Origin: Gillisella vitis
Lineage (GTDB): Bacteria > Pseudomonadota > Alphaproteobacteria > Rhizobiales > Rhizobiaceae
Direction of reading: 5' to 3'
Assembly: GCA_009744235.1 (NCBI GenBank)
Contig: WPHV01000008.1
Coordinates: 1 to 64,000, forward strand
Length of the DNA: 64,000 nucleotides
Shown: piece by piece, positions 9,213 through 18,684 of the stretch
Numbering within the stretch: the stretch's first letter is position 1
How the letters are laid out: the number at the start of each line of letters is the position of its first letter
Notes under the pieces: model-generated
Told to the model about the DNA's origin: nothing
Database searches by the model: none
What the model saw: only the letters and a program-made list of their open reading frames with translations
Made by a program: the position numbers and the translations under genes

Positions 9213-10469
9213 TTAGTCAACTCCGGCAAGCGTGGCCGGATAGGCCTCGGCAGCTGTTGTGAATGCCCGCCCGAAAGCAGCAATTGCGGTGTCGATTTCC
9301 TGCGCCGTGATGACCAGTGGCGGATTTATCCGAAATCGAGGTCCGGCCTTGCCAACTATCAGGCCTTCATCAAGCAGGCATCTATATACCAGATCAACAC
9401 CATCGTCATCCAAAGGCCGGTCAGCTTGATCAGGCTTGCGCATTTTCAGGCCGATCATCAGGCCTGCGCCGTCGATTGCATCGAACAATGGGTTTTGCTG
9501 CAACTCGAAGTTCAGTTCGGCTGTGAACCTTGCCCCCTCGAATTCAGCATGACTGTTCAGGTTTCGCGTATTGATTTGGCTCAAAACAAAATTCGCCGCT
9601 GCGGCTGAAAGCAGATTCCCCCCAAAACTGCTCGAAAGCTGCACAGGGCAATCAGCGATCGCATCGCGGGTCAGGACCATTGAAATGGGCACGCCATTGC
9701 CAAGCCCTTTGCCAAGCACCAGCAGGTCAGGAACGGCCCCCTCCTTCAAAAACCGGAACCATCCACCAGTCCGGCCGATACCCGTCAGCACTTCGTCAAT
9801 GACCAGCAACACCCCATACTCTGAACAAATCTGCCGCAGCATTTTCAAAAAGCCCAGAGGTGGCACCAGATTGCCGGCGGTTCCTTGAAGGGGTTCGACA
9901 AAAAGTGCGCCTATTCTGTCGCCGGCTTCTTCAAAAACAGAGCGGACCGACAATCGGCAATCCTCGACCAGGTCAGCATCAGGTTTGTCACCCCGAACCG
10001 GATAGTCAAACAGGTAGGTCTGCTCCCCCTGTACGGATAGTTGGGCGGCACCGCGTGTCCGCCCATGAAATCCCGAATGGAATGCGGCCATGGCGGGGCG
10101 CCCGGTGCTGGCGCGTACGAAACGGATCACCGCCTCGTTCGCCTCCGCCCCGGTGGAAAAGAAAAAGGCACGATTGATCTCATCGGGTAAATGCTGGCTC
10201 AGTTGCGCCCATAGCTCAACCCTGGCCTCATTGGCAAAAGGCGAGCAGATGATTTTGCCGATTTGACCGGAAACATGATCCGCGAAGGCCTGATTGCCAT
10301 GGCCCAGACTGGCAATTCCGGCATTGGCGAAAAGATCGAGAAATTGCCGGCCATCGTCCGTGAACAATGTCGATCCCGCACCGTACCTGATCGAAACGGG
10401 CAGGTCGCGTGCCAATCGAGAAATACCCCCGCGATGAAAACCTCTTTCTTTTGCAACAATGTCGTTCAT
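9213..10469 (-). CDS. PLP-dependent class III aminotransferase
   Basis: The product (about 418 residues) is an omega-type/class III aminotransferase. It shows FFSTGAEANEAVIRF for the phosphate-cup region, FHGRTRGAAQLS, LLVIDEVLTGIGRTG with the PLP-contacting Asp, and LVLGKGLGNGVPISMV with the Schiff-base Lys. The ATG at 10469 overlaps the stop of the upstream 2H-phosphoesterase gene (ATGA), so coupling is likely; an in-frame GTG at 10478 is the alternative start. Such enzymes aminate aldehydes or ketones at omega positions or make amino sugars, fitting the neighbouring dehydrogenase and epimerase. It is the last gene of the four-gene minus-strand operon headed by the HisD-like gene. Confidence 0.85.
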   Translation of the reverse strand: MNDIVAKERGFHRGGISRLARDLPVSIRYGAGSTLFTDDGRQFLDLFANAGIASLGHGNQAFADHVSGQIGKIICSPFANEARVELWAQLSQHLPDEINRAFFFSTGAEANEAVIRFVRASTGRPAMAAFHSGFHGRTRGAAQLSVQGEQTYLFDYPVRGDKPDADLVEDCRLSVRSVFEEAGDRIGALFVEPLQGTAGNLVPPLGFLKMLRQICSEYGVLLVIDEVLTGIGRTGGWFRFLKEGAVPDLLVLGKGLGNGVPISMVLTRDAIADCPVQLSSSFGGNLLSAAAANFVLSQINTRNLNSHAEFEGARFTAELNFELQQNPLFDAIDGAGLMIGLKMRKPDQADRPLDDDGVDLVYRCLLDEGLIVGKAGPRFRINPPLVITAQEIDTAIAAFGRAFTTAAEAYPATLAGVD

Positions 10470-11185
10470 GCCGAACACAGCCGGTTGATAGCAATATTAT
10501 TGCCAGTTCTTGCGAAGGACACGATCTCGGTGTCGCCGCAAGGGCCGGTTCCGAAGTCGAGATGTTGAAAACGATCAATGAGGTCGGCAAACCCGGCAGG
10601 GTTTGACAACAGGCCGCCAAATACGGCCAGACTTGCATGGCAAGTGTTTCTGACGTCGGCGATATCCGGCTCCGGACTATCGCTGGTGAAGCCCAGTTCT
10701 GTGAGATTTTTGTGCAGGCCCCGACGTAAGCCTTGCAGATCAAATTGTGGATATCCGCAGAGCAAAATCGATGTTTTGGCGGCAACAATCCCCCTGAATT
10801 CAATGTCAAAACGAGGGCAGCGCGCCAGAGCAGCCCGTGTAGCCTCAATATATTGACGCAATGCCGGCTCGTCGGCGGACACGTCTGGTCTGTATCGCTC
10901 GACCGTTCTTATGGTGATGTGGACATTGTGTTGCGCATAATAGGAGTGGTCCGGCCCGGCCAATGCGGCAAGCCCTTGAAGCCGTGTCCAAACGTCCGGC
11001 GGAATCTCCGGGCGGAAGACGAGGCTGACGCCCCAGCGCGGATCCCCCTGTTTCGGAAGCGGATCTATCGATACCCGGTTTTCCGTAAGGCCTGGCCGAC
11101 TGCTCTCCCAGATTTTGCCATAGCGGGCTGTAAGCTCGTCCTGATCGGCTCGATCAACAGGCGGAAACATGAAATCAGAGCTCAC
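10466..11185 (-). CDS. 2H-phosphoesterase superfamily (2'-5' RNA ligase/CPDase-like) protein
   Basis: Two separated H-x-T/S motifs, VHITIRTV (about residue 90) and CHASLAVF (about 192), are the hallmark of the 2H phosphoesterase fold, whose members act on cyclic phosphates or phosphodiesters. Overall similarity to any named branch is weak to my eye, and the length (239 residues) is slightly above the usual 180-200. It lies in the hisD-like/epimerase/aminotransferase operon, unusual company for a 2H enzyme. Processing of a phosphorylated sugar or nucleotide-linked intermediate is a guess from context. Confidence 0.65.
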   Translation of the reverse strand: MSSDFMFPPVDRADQDELTARYGKIWESSRPGLTENRVSIDPLPKQGDPRWGVSLVFRPEIPPDVWTRLQGLAALAGPDHSYYAQHNVHITIRTVERYRPDVSADEPALRQYIEATRAALARCPRFDIEFRGIVAAKTSILLCGYPQFDLQGLRRGLHKNLTELGFTSDSPEPDIADVRNTCHASLAVFGGLLSNPAGFADLIDRFQHLDFGTGPCGDTEIVSFARTGNNIAINRLCSA

Positions 11186-11329
11186 CTAAGGCCACTCCCA
11201 TCGCGCATTGCAAAGAGGAAAACAACATGGCGGCGCGATTTTGACTTGGCTGGCTGATAGCCCGAAGATCTGTCGGTTCTGCCCTCAAATAGTCGCCAAA
11301 TTCCGCGCCGCCGCACCACGTGTCGTCGC
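11186..11329. other. Spacer inside the hisD-like operon
   Basis: These 144 bases separate the epimerase stop from the 2H-phosphoesterase start. No gene is seen here. The gap is longer than the others in this operon, so an internal promoter is possible. Confidence 0.3.
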
Positions 11330-12376
11330 TCAGGCGGAAGGCTGAAGCTGGCTGACGCCGCTGTCGCCTTGAACCGTCAGCGGGAATACAAAATCTGCAA
11401 TAAACCTGTTCGACGTGCGCGGCTCGGAGACCAACTGGCTGAACTGTTCCAGCCACTTCGTGTTCTGCATATACCAGGTGTAGGTTTCCGTTATGCCGTC
11501 TTCGATTGACTTGTGCGGGGCCCATTCGATGGCACCCTGCAGTTTCATTGACGAACTCACCAGAGATGCTCCCCTCCCATCGTTGCCTCGCTCGTTGCGC
11601 TTGTGAATGAACGCCTGCTTGGAGGATGCGCCATCGACAAGATCGGCAATCATGTAGTTCGATACACCTTCGCCCGAGGAAATATTGAACACTTCACCCC
11701 AGATCTCATTGGCGTCGATCTGCATGATCGCTGCAATTACGTCGCCCACATAAAGATAATCGCGGACACGGCCCTGATCGACTTCACCCGGCAATCCTAG
11801 AATGCTTTGCGCAATCAGGCGCGGAATGATGCGGTCCGGCAGTTGCCATGGCCCGTACAGGTTGGTGAAGCGTACCGTGGAGGTCTGCACCCCGAAAGAA
11901 AGCTGGAAGCTCTGGGCAACGCTTTCGCACGCCACCTTGGAAGCACCATAGGGCGAGAGCGGATTGAGGGGGCACACTTCGGTAATAATATCCGAGACCT
12001 CGGTTCCGTATGTTTCCACGGATGAGCCGAAAATTACCCGCCAGCCTTTGCGGCGCGCCGTTTCAAATATGTTTATCGTCGCCAGAATGTTGTTGGTGAA
12101 CGTCTCTGAGGGATTGTGCATCGAGTAATCGACATGGGCTAAAGCCGCCAGATGCACACATGTGGCTTCATTGGGCAGTCTGTCCTCAGGTATGCCATCA
12201 GCCAGGTTTCCGGCAATGATTTCAAACTTGGGGTGGTCCATAATATCGGTGCCGAATATGCGCGAAAACCGGTCGCCCACATCTAGGCAATATACTTTTC
12301 GACCCTGTTCAAGCGCAAATCTGATGAGATTGGCACCAACGAAACCAGCTCCGCCTGTTACGATAAGTTCGCGCAT
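11330..12376 (-). CDS. NAD-dependent sugar epimerase/dehydratase
   Basis: This is an extended SDR of 348 residues. The N-terminal Rossmann motif VTGGAGFVGANL binds NAD, SSVETYG carries the catalytic Ser/Thr region, and PYGASK holds the Tyr-x3-Lys pair. YGPWQLPDRIIPR and the later RDYLYVGDV are typical of nucleotide-sugar 4-epimerases and 4,6-dehydratases. It probably makes an NDP-sugar for the cluster's glycosyltransferases at 14096 and 21181. The beta-galactosidase in the same cluster makes a galactose-type sugar attractive, but specificity cannot be fixed. It sits 49 bases downstream of the HisD-like gene. Confidence 0.85.
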   Translation of the reverse strand: MRELIVTGGAGFVGANLIRFALEQGRKVYCLDVGDRFSRIFGTDIMDHPKFEIIAGNLADGIPEDRLPNEATCVHLAALAHVDYSMHNPSETFTNNILATINIFETARRKGWRVIFGSSVETYGTEVSDIITEVCPLNPLSPYGASKVACESVAQSFQLSFGVQTSTVRFTNLYGPWQLPDRIIPRLIAQSILGLPGEVDQGRVRDYLYVGDVIAAIMQIDANEIWGEVFNISSGEGVSNYMIADLVDGASSKQAFIHKRNERGNDGRGASLVSSSMKLQGAIEWAPHKSIEDGITETYTWYMQNTKWLEQFSQLVSEPRTSNRFIADFVFPLTVQGDSGVSQLQPSA

Positions 12377-12425
12377 ATTTTTAACTCTTCTGTCTCACGT
12401 TTCCGCAAATTGTGAATAATCAAAT

Positions 12426-13769
12426 CTAGTTTTGAGCGACCCTTTCGGGGCATCGGCCAACGCTCTGTCTGACCGCCTCAACGTGATTGGGAAGGCGTTC
12501 CACGGCTCCGATGGCTTCAATTGCCGGCAACAGGTTTGACAAGGCCTGACGTTCCAGCCGTGCATAGGTTGCAAAACGAATGAAATCGCGTGAGGTGATG
12601 CCCGAGCATGAGCGCGCGAAGCCGTTGGTCGGCAAAACTGCCGTGATACCAATGCAATAATTTGCTGCTGCAAACGGTGTGAATTGTCCGTCCAGAAGTT
12701 CGGAGGACACAACATTGCCGAGAACATAGTCCCGGTCGTTTCCGGTGACATTGATCATCAAATGCTCCGACGAAAATCGGTTGGCAAAAGCTACAAGCGC
12801 GTCAATGTCGGCAAATACGAGAACGCCACCATGTGCCGTTTCAGCTATGCTGGCATAGTGGTCGTTTCGTCCATATTGCAGGTCAGACGTGTCCTTCAGA
12901 GCATTCTGAAGCTGTTTGGCGGCAGTGGCACTGGTCGTGAGCGCGTAGGTGAAGGAATCTGGCCCGTGTTCGATCTCTGTGAGAAAATTGCGTGCCAGCC
13001 TGTCGAAATAACCATCCTCTTCAGAATTCTCGAAGATCACAAGCGAGTCTGACGGGCCGATGCCCGGCCGCGTTGCAACGCCATATTTCGCCCCGTGGTG
13101 CATGGCCAGCGCAATGGCCTGCGGTCCCGGACCGTAGATTGCGTTCATGCGTCCATGACGCCAGTTTCCAACTGACGCGGCGGCAATAATCGCGAGCCCG
13201 TTTCCGCATACAAAATGACGTGCGCCCGCAAGATAGGCCGCGGCAACCGTATTCCTGTCAGGAAAACCATCAGCCAGGGGCGGAGTTGCCAGAATTATGT
13301 TTTTCACCTCGGCCGTGGCGGCGGCGGCACACAACATGATGGCGGTCGATACCAGCGGGGCCTTGCGTGAGGGCACCCACAGCATGGCGCTGTCCTGTGG
13401 CAGGCAGCGCTCGCCAACCAAATGCCCCGGTGCCAGTTCACTGGTCCAGTCGATCAATGTTGACATGATGTGCGCATTGACCGTGGAGATGTTTTTGATC
13501 GCCAGATCGATGGCTGCGCGCAAGTCCGGTTCCAGCCCGTTGACACATGACTCCACGAACGCGTCAGTCAGGTAAATGCCTTCCTCGCAAAACGTTTCGC
13601 TGTCAAAACGCCGGGTATAGTCGACAATGGCTTTTTCCCCATCCTGCTCAAGAGCATCAAACGCGCTAACAACCGCAGCCTCCAACTCCGGATGAGCAAT
13701 GGACGAGCGCTTTTCGAGAAGCACCCCCAGTTTGCTGTCAATTTCAGCGGCTTGTAAAATGGGAAACAT
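12426..13769 (-). CDS. Histidinol dehydrogenase (HisD)-family alcohol dehydrogenase
   Basis: The 447-residue protein matches HisD throughout: IYGPGPQAIALAMHHGAKYG and RPGIGPSDSLVI (NAD region), EIEHGPDSFTY with the catalytic Glu/His, SEHLMINV, and VLPTNGFARSCSGIT near the C-terminus (HisD: LPTGGTARxxSGL). HisD oxidises an alcohol to a carboxylate in two NAD-dependent steps. No other his-pathway gene is adjacent, and the operon continues with epimerase, phosphoesterase and aminotransferase genes. As with other pathway-specific HisD paralogues, it more likely oxidises a cluster intermediate than histidinol. It begins 111 bases from operator B and diverges from the glycosyltransferase at 14096. 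Confidence 0.85.
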   Translation of the reverse strand: MFPILQAAEIDSKLGVLLEKRSSIAHPELEAAVVSAFDALEQDGEKAIVDYTRRFDSETFCEEGIYLTDAFVESCVNGLEPDLRAAIDLAIKNISTVNAHIMSTLIDWTSELAPGHLVGERCLPQDSAMLWVPSRKAPLVSTAIMLCAAAATAEVKNIILATPPLADGFPDRNTVAAAYLAGARHFVCGNGLAIIAAASVGNWRHGRMNAIYGPGPQAIALAMHHGAKYGVATRPGIGPSDSLVIFENSEEDGYFDRLARNFLTEIEHGPDSFTYALTTSATAAKQLQNALKDTSDLQYGRNDHYASIAETAHGGVLVFADIDALVAFANRFSSEHLMINVTGNDRDYVLGNVVSSELLDGQFTPFAAANYCIGITAVLPTNGFARSCSGITSRDFIRFATYARLERQALSNLLPAIEAIGAVERLPNHVEAVRQSVGRCPERVAQN

Positions 13770-14095
13770 CGGTCATTCCAGTTTGGTTTAGAGCCTGCTT
13801 TTCATCGCCAATATCCAAGGGTTTTGACCTTCGGGTAAGGCTCGGATGCCAATACGCGTCATCTGAAACACGAAACAAATACCCCGATCGTGGTATGTCT
13901 GGATCCGCTCGACCGACCCTAATGTTCCCAATAGCGAGACGCGGCAGCTGGAGAAGTGCGGTGCGCGGTGTACTTCGCGCGGGCAGGCTATAATCTCGAC
14001 AAGAATGTCCACCGGCAGGCAGAGGCGTTCCGATCCGTACCCCGTCCAAATGACGCGTCTCGGGTTGAAGCGTTCTCAAGGGAACCAGGGGAGCC
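13770..14095. promoter_or_regulatory. Divergent promoter region hisD-like / glycosyltransferase
   Basis: These 326 bases contain no credible gene. Their main feature is operator B at 13880-13895. Both flanking genes point outward, so the region must hold two promoters. Confidence 0.6.
13880..13895. promoter_or_regulatory. Cluster operator B (16-bp inverted repeat)
   Basis: TACCCCGATCGTGGTA is palindromic at 14 of 16 positions (TACC-n-CGATCG-n-GGTA). It lies between the divergent HisD-like and glycosyltransferase genes, and is followed by TG as in site D (36710). Confidence 0.75.
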
Positions 14096-15457
14096 ATGGA
14101 AGAGTTTCAAGTACCGAACCGCCGCGATGACCTGCTCGCCAAGGGCGCAATCATTCGGGACAAACAGGTTTACAGTCCCACGCTCGGACGGCAGGTGCGG
14201 AGTGCGCCTCTGAACTTTGCCAAAGAGGTCTCTCTTTACAAGGATCGCGTACTTTCGAACCGGCACGGTGCGCATAGGGATGTCATCGACGCAATTTCCC
14301 TCGCGATGGATTTTGCTCCGGGCACCAGGATTATCTGTTGCATTTTGTGCCATGCAAAAGAGGACACGGAGTCTTTCAATCTGGAGGGCTTGGTGGACTG
14401 TGTTGCCGCGGCCGGCGGTCACACAGTCATTTTTGTGAACGGCGCTGATGGTGGCGACACGACCGGAATTATCGAACAGGCTGCCACCAGATTGCGCGGG
14501 CGATTCGTGGAAACCAAAAGCCATGATCGCATTTCGGTGGTGACGAATTTATTCCCAAAACGGGAGCCATTGAGCACGATCCGGGGCATTCTGGCAGACG
14601 GCGTCACGCTCGCAGCGGAGCGCGCCGGGCTTTCAGACCCCATCATTACCTCCAATGATATCGACATCGTTGCGGTGCCCAATGACTATGCCCGGATCAC
14701 TCTCGAAGAGTTTCGATCGCCCAAAATCGATATACTGTCCGGGCCTGTATTTTACGGCTATGACCAGTTTGGACGTGACTATACCGGACTGCCGCTCAGT
14801 GCACCGGAGTTGATGCTCGGCAACAGGGCAATTTACTGCCGAAAAATGGCGCTGGCCTCCGGCGCAATGCTGGGCGATCCGTTCTTTCCAACTGACGGAC
14901 CCAATATCGCGTTCCGGCTGTCCGCATATTGCGCGGCGGGTGGCTACAATTATGCGGTCGATGTTGGCGAGGATACCTATATCGGGTCGGCCATTTTCGG
15001 CATCCGGAGCGAGACGGAAGACCTGTTTCCCCAGTATGGCCATGCCAGCTACAATTCCGCGTTCTGGGTTGCAACCGATCCGCGCAGGCAATTGCTGTCC
15101 ATCTGTTCGGGGAATTCCATTGAGGACTCCTGGAGCTTCGTTCCCTTTTCCTCGACCCTTGGGTCCTCAATGAAGACTGCGGAGTTGGCCCGCATTTATC
15201 GAAACAACGACGACATGATCCAACTCGGCGACATCGCGGAATTGGATGGCTCGTTGTTGCAGGACAAAATAAGGCAAAGAGCGATAACCGTTTTTCAGGA
15301 ATCGATCAGGAACGACAATTTCCCGGAAACGCTAGTCACCTATCTAGCCAGATTTTACGGATTGAACCGGGGTGAATTCAATTCCGCCGAGAGAAACTAC
15401 GACCTGTCCAGAACCATTATTGACGGATTGAAGTCCTGTCACGGCGGCCTGCGGTGA
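14096..15457 (+). CDS. Glycosyltransferase, GT-A fold (family 2-like)
   Basis: This 453-residue cytosolic protein resembles GT2-type enzymes in its central and later parts: TVIFVNGADGG resembles the nucleotide-sugar loop region, and DGPNIAFRLSAYCAAGGYNYA followed by VGEDTYIGSAIF matches the acceptor-side GxNxAxR...GGF...ED motif of the GT-A fold. An extended N-terminal 110 residues and a C-terminal helical part are not recognised. It is the first gene of a plus-strand unit with the M42 peptidase, read from the promoter carrying operator B. It probably glycosylates the peptide-polyketide or a precursor; donor and acceptor are unknown. Confidence 0.7.
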   Translation: MEEFQVPNRRDDLLAKGAIIRDKQVYSPTLGRQVRSAPLNFAKEVSLYKDRVLSNRHGAHRDVIDAISLAMDFAPGTRIICCILCHAKEDTESFNLEGLVDCVAAAGGHTVIFVNGADGGDTTGIIEQAATRLRGRFVETKSHDRISVVTNLFPKREPLSTIRGILADGVTLAAERAGLSDPIITSNDIDIVAVPNDYARITLEEFRSPKIDILSGPVFYGYDQFGRDYTGLPLSAPELMLGNRAIYCRKMALASGAMLGDPFFPTDGPNIAFRLSAYCAAGGYNYAVDVGEDTYIGSAIFGIRSETEDLFPQYGHASYNSAFWVATDPRRQLLSICSGNSIEDSWSFVPFSSTLGSSMKTAELARIYRNNDDMIQLGDIAELDGSLLQDKIRQRAITVFQESIRNDNFPETLVTYLARFYGLNRGEFNSAERNYDLSRTIIDGLKSCHGGLR

Positions 15458-15562
15458 ATAGGCCCGAAACGTCGTTCGGTAGGTGTGTCTCATTGGAGTT
15501 GTGCGGAAGCGGGTGCGGTTTGGACAGCAGATGCTTCGAATTCAAGTGAGGTCAAAGATCGG

Positions 15563-16615
15563 ATGAAATTACTTGAGCGACTGGTACGGACCCCGGGTGT
15601 TCCCGGCCGCGAAGCCCGTGTGCGGGCGGTCATTGAAGAGCATATTCTCAAAGCCGGAATATTTGACGAAGTACGCACAGACGCTCTTGGCTCTCTAATT
15701 GGTCTGCGGCACCCAAGGCCGTCTTCGGGACCACCATCCGACAAGCCAACGCGTATATTGCTTGCCGCGCACATGGACCAAATCGGTTTTCTGGTGTCAC
15801 ACATAACGCCGGATGGTTTACTCTATCTGCTGCCCGTGGGATGGTTTGATGTGCGTACTTTGCTCGCCCGCCAAGTGACCGTATGCACCGAAGGAGGCGG
15901 GGACCTGCCGGGAATCCTCCTTGCACCGGGACGACCGATGCAGATTGCCAGTTCTGACGACATGAAGAAGCTGCCGGAGACCACCGGTCTATACGTGGAC
16001 CTGTCCATGTCAGGTGAGGCTGTACGCAAGAAGGTGCGGCCCGGCGATATGGTGGTATTGGACACCGAGTTCGGCGAGATTGGAAGGTCAGTAGTGGGAG
16101 CCGCCCTGGACGATCGCGTAGGATGTTGGGTACTAATCCGTGCCTTGGAAGGCTTGACCCACCATGATTGCGAAATTTACGCCGTATGGACCACGCAGGA
16201 AGAGCTGGGGTCGCGGGGTGCCGGTCCCGTTGCAGCCGGATATGCGGCTGAAATAGGCATTTCATGCGATACGATTGCCTCCTGCAATGTGCCCGGTGTG
16301 CCCGGACATGAACATATCTCACAGCTAGGCGATGGCGTGTCCCTCGTCATAGCCGACGGCACGACATTGTCAGACATGTCACTGGTGGCCGAGTTTGAAC
16401 AATTGGCTGCGGAACTTGGTATCAAATGCCAGCGTAGCCTGATCTCGGGCGGCGGTCAGGACGGAGCCATGATCCAGAGGTCGAGACAGGGCGTTAAAAC
16501 GATAGTGCTGAGTTGCCCGGTCAAGAACATGCACACCGCGGTCGAAATGGTGAACAAGAGCGATTTAGCGTCCTACCGGCAATTGATCACAGCATTCCTG
16601 TCAAAAGCCGCTTGA
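15563..16615 (+). CDS. M42-family metallopeptidase (glutamyl aminopeptidase/deblocking type)
   Basis: The 350-residue protein has the full M42 metal set: LLAAHMDQIGFLV (His, Asp), GAALDDRVGCW (bridging Asp), TTQEELGSRGA (catalytic and ligand Glu), an Asp in ISCDT, and a C-terminal His in KNMHTAVEMV. ATG 15563, at the conserved MKLLERLVRTPGVPGRE opening, is preferred over the upstream ATG 15485, which adds 26 residues of non-family sequence. M42 enzymes form tetrahedral dodecamers that remove N-terminal residues from short peptides. In an NRPS cluster it could trim or unblock the product, or provide self-protection by degrading it. Confidence 0.85.
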   Translation: MKLLERLVRTPGVPGREARVRAVIEEHILKAGIFDEVRTDALGSLIGLRHPRPSSGPPSDKPTRILLAAHMDQIGFLVSHITPDGLLYLLPVGWFDVRTLLARQVTVCTEGGGDLPGILLAPGRPMQIASSDDMKKLPETTGLYVDLSMSGEAVRKKVRPGDMVVLDTEFGEIGRSVVGAALDDRVGCWVLIRALEGLTHHDCEIYAVWTTQEELGSRGAGPVAAGYAAEIGISCDTIASCNVPGVPGHEHISQLGDGVSLVIADGTTLSDMSLVAEFEQLAAELGIKCQRSLISGGGQDGAMIQRSRQGVKTIVLSCPVKNMHTAVEMVNKSDLASYRQLITAFLSKAA

Positions 16616-16673
16616 GATGAACCGAATAGCACCTCATTCAGCGCTTGGTCTGGGTCAGCAGGCGAGCAGGCGG

Positions 16674-17192
16674 TCAATCAAAGGGAGTGTGTTTTGCAAC
16701 CAGTTGATGCGCGATCCCGGGGTGGGTCAGACGGACATGGGTAACCACATTGCGGTTCTGCAGGTTGCGCTCTATGACGAGACAGGCGGTTCCGCTGCTC
16801 AACTTGAAGGTCTGAGCAGAACTCCTGTCAGCGTTAATGGCGCTGATGCGATGCTCCGCCGTTGTCCACGGCACCTTCGCCAAGAGCCACGGGCCAGCGG
16901 CTTCCCGCGTGAAATCGGCGTGTTCGGCATCCGGGGTTTCGCTAAGCGAAATGGCGCGAACTTCATGGCAGTAAGACATATCGTTCGCATGATGGACGCA
17001 GGAAAGCAGAAGCGCTCGCGCATTCTCATCTTCCAGTTCCGGCCAATCGCCTTGGTCGGCGGGGCCAACCAACCGTTCCAGCAAACGATATCCGTAGGCA
17101 CTGCCCATTGCTTCGACTTCGGCTTTCACATCCCTGATTTCCAGAGCCGCAGATCGGGCGTGGGGGAGGACGACAAACGAACCCGCTTGCAC
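16674..17192 (-). pseudogene. hutC: hutC (histidine-utilisation repressor), 5'-truncated: UTRA domain only
   Basis: The minus-strand frame encodes GSFVVLPHARSAALEIRD, then WLLAKVPWTTAEHRI and TACLVIERNL...THVRLTHPG, a close match to the UTRA effector domain of HutC (GntR family). The stop is intact, but the first 70 or so residues with the winged-helix DNA-binding domain are absent. The sequence changes to an IS66 transposase at about 17187-17192. The protein could not bind DNA. With the hutU fragment at 19321-19733 it shows that a histidine-degradation operon once lay here. Confidence 0.85.
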
Positions 17193-17380
17193 CCATTCTG
17201 GATGAGCTGAAGGCCTGGATCGAGGCTACGCTCTCAGCGTTGCCACAAATGCAGAGGCTAGCCGAGGCGATGAGATATGCCCTCACTCGATGGGTAGCCT
17301 GGAGCGTCTACATCGACGACGGGCGCATCGAGATCGATAACAACATCGCTGAACGAGCCATGCGACCACTGGGCAGACCT
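17187..17380 (+). pseudogene. IS66-family transposase (TnpC) C-terminal fragment
   Basis: The frame reads DELKAWIEATLSALPQMQ, then AMRYALTRW and DDGRIEIDNNIAERAMRPL, the highly conserved C-terminal region of IS66 transposases that includes the catalytic Glu (NNIAERAMRP). The upstream three quarters and the normal continuation (usually GRKNWLF...) are missing. It joins the hutC remnant on the left and the recombinase remnant on the right. Confidence 0.85.
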
Positions 17381-17401
17381 GAGTCATTATGCACTCCTTC
17401 T

Positions 17402-18380
17402 TTAAGTGTCTGTAAACATTGGAAGCGTCTCCGCGTCGGCGATGCGACACGGGCTGCCCTTTCGGGCTATCGCGGCTTTGACCGTCGCAGAATCCAGGTC
17501 GGCAGCCTTGATTTGTTACGGCGCACCGCGAACCACCTGTTCGGCGAACAGCACCTTCGTCTAGATCAAATGGCGTATCCGATGATTGGTCACGCCCAAA
17601 GCCGCCGCAGCCTCTGTCATTGTCAGCCAATCGCCGTCCTTGTCGGCTGATTTGTACGCGTGGATTGCGCGTACCCGTCTCACGGAAGCGACGCGGTGTG
17701 CGGTCCAAGTTTTTCCTTGCCCCGTGGGCATGCCCATTCGATTGAGCGATGCGGCGATATGTTCATCGGACCAGCGACCAGCCATGCTGCGTATCACCGC
17801 CAGAGCATCGTCCGTGGTGGTACAGCCGTGTTCACCAATACGAGGTTTGCGGACTTTCAACTCTGAATGCTGGCCGCCATTCCAATGAATCGTCAGCACC
17901 ACGTCTCGCACCGCATCGTCGACATCAACGACAATGTCGGCGATGAGCGTATGTACGCAGCAGTTGCTGGCGCACCCGCATGGTCACATCAGGCGAAGCC
18001 CAGGCTGCCAAGAGATTGTCGGCTAAGTTCGCGAAGGTGCCTGGGTCGACCTCGATGGTCGAAGAACTATCGGCAGGCTTGCACCCTTCCAGATCCCGCA
18101 CGCGGCGCAATGCAGCTTCCCAATTCTGCTCGAACTGCGCCGCAATCAGACGATTGTCGGGATCGCATGCAGCATAGCGCCGCTCGGCAAGGCTAGCCTC
18201 GTAGCGGGCCTGCCGCAGTTCTAAATCGTGAATGTGGCGCTGGTCTTCTTGCCGCTCCCGGTTCATCCGATCTGCTTCAAAGGTCGCCTCGATCGCTAAC
18301 GGTTCTACCGCGCGCAACAACTCGCGCGCAACCGCCGCATCGACCTTCGGGCCGCCGAACGTCATGCACCGGGGCAGGCC
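17402..18380 (-). pseudogene. Large serine recombinase (resolvase/invertase type), C-terminal two-thirds, multiply disrupted
   Basis: On the minus strand, RCMTFGG (zinc-ribbon edge) is followed by a coiled-coil region (AVARELLRAVEPLAIEATFE; ERRYAACDPDNRLIAAQ) and then, in a different frame after about 17925, VVLTIHWNGGQHSELKVRKP and WSDEHIAASLNRMGMPTGQG. The family's C-terminal helix HRIRHLI is followed by a TAG stop, yet similarity continues (FAEQVV, IKAADLD, ending MFTDT) through a second in-frame stop to TAA at 17402. At least one frameshift and two stops make it dead, and the N-terminal catalytic serine domain is missing. Such recombinases often travel with mobile islands in rhizobia. Confidence 0.75.
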
Positions 18381-18684
18381 TGTCGATGGCTGTTTGAAAG
18401 TGCGGTTATTCGGTGCCGAGATTGGAGATGGAGGTTCCCGCAACGCCGCCATTCGGTAGGCCGCTCCCGCAGCTGAGCGCAATCCGCGCGCAGCGAAGCG
18501 AAGGGGCAAGAGGTTTCAAGCTCTCCCATGCAATCCGAAGGCCGCGATCGATCTTTTGGGACCACAGCGTGATGGCGTCGAGGAGGCACATGTCTTCATT
18601 GTGAGGCTACGGTTTGGTCAACCTGGTAGATTACTGCTGCAACGAGGGTTACCGTGATGTTGGAAGTCGAAGGAGAAACCTCTG
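18381..18684. other. Unassigned stretch between recombinase relic and Cys-rich ORF
   Basis: I recognise nothing in these 304 bases. Short frames on both strands do not resemble known proteins. It is probably further mosaic debris of the rearranged hut region. Confidence 0.3.

Noticed and set aside
12426..13769. HisD-like gene as part of a histidine biosynthesis operon
   Set aside because: No hisG, hisB, hisH, hisA, hisF or hisC is nearby, and the operon partners are natural-product-type enzymes with a cluster operator.
16617..17210. Plus-strand frame after the M42 gene
   Set aside because: It is antisense to the clear hutC UTRA remnant.
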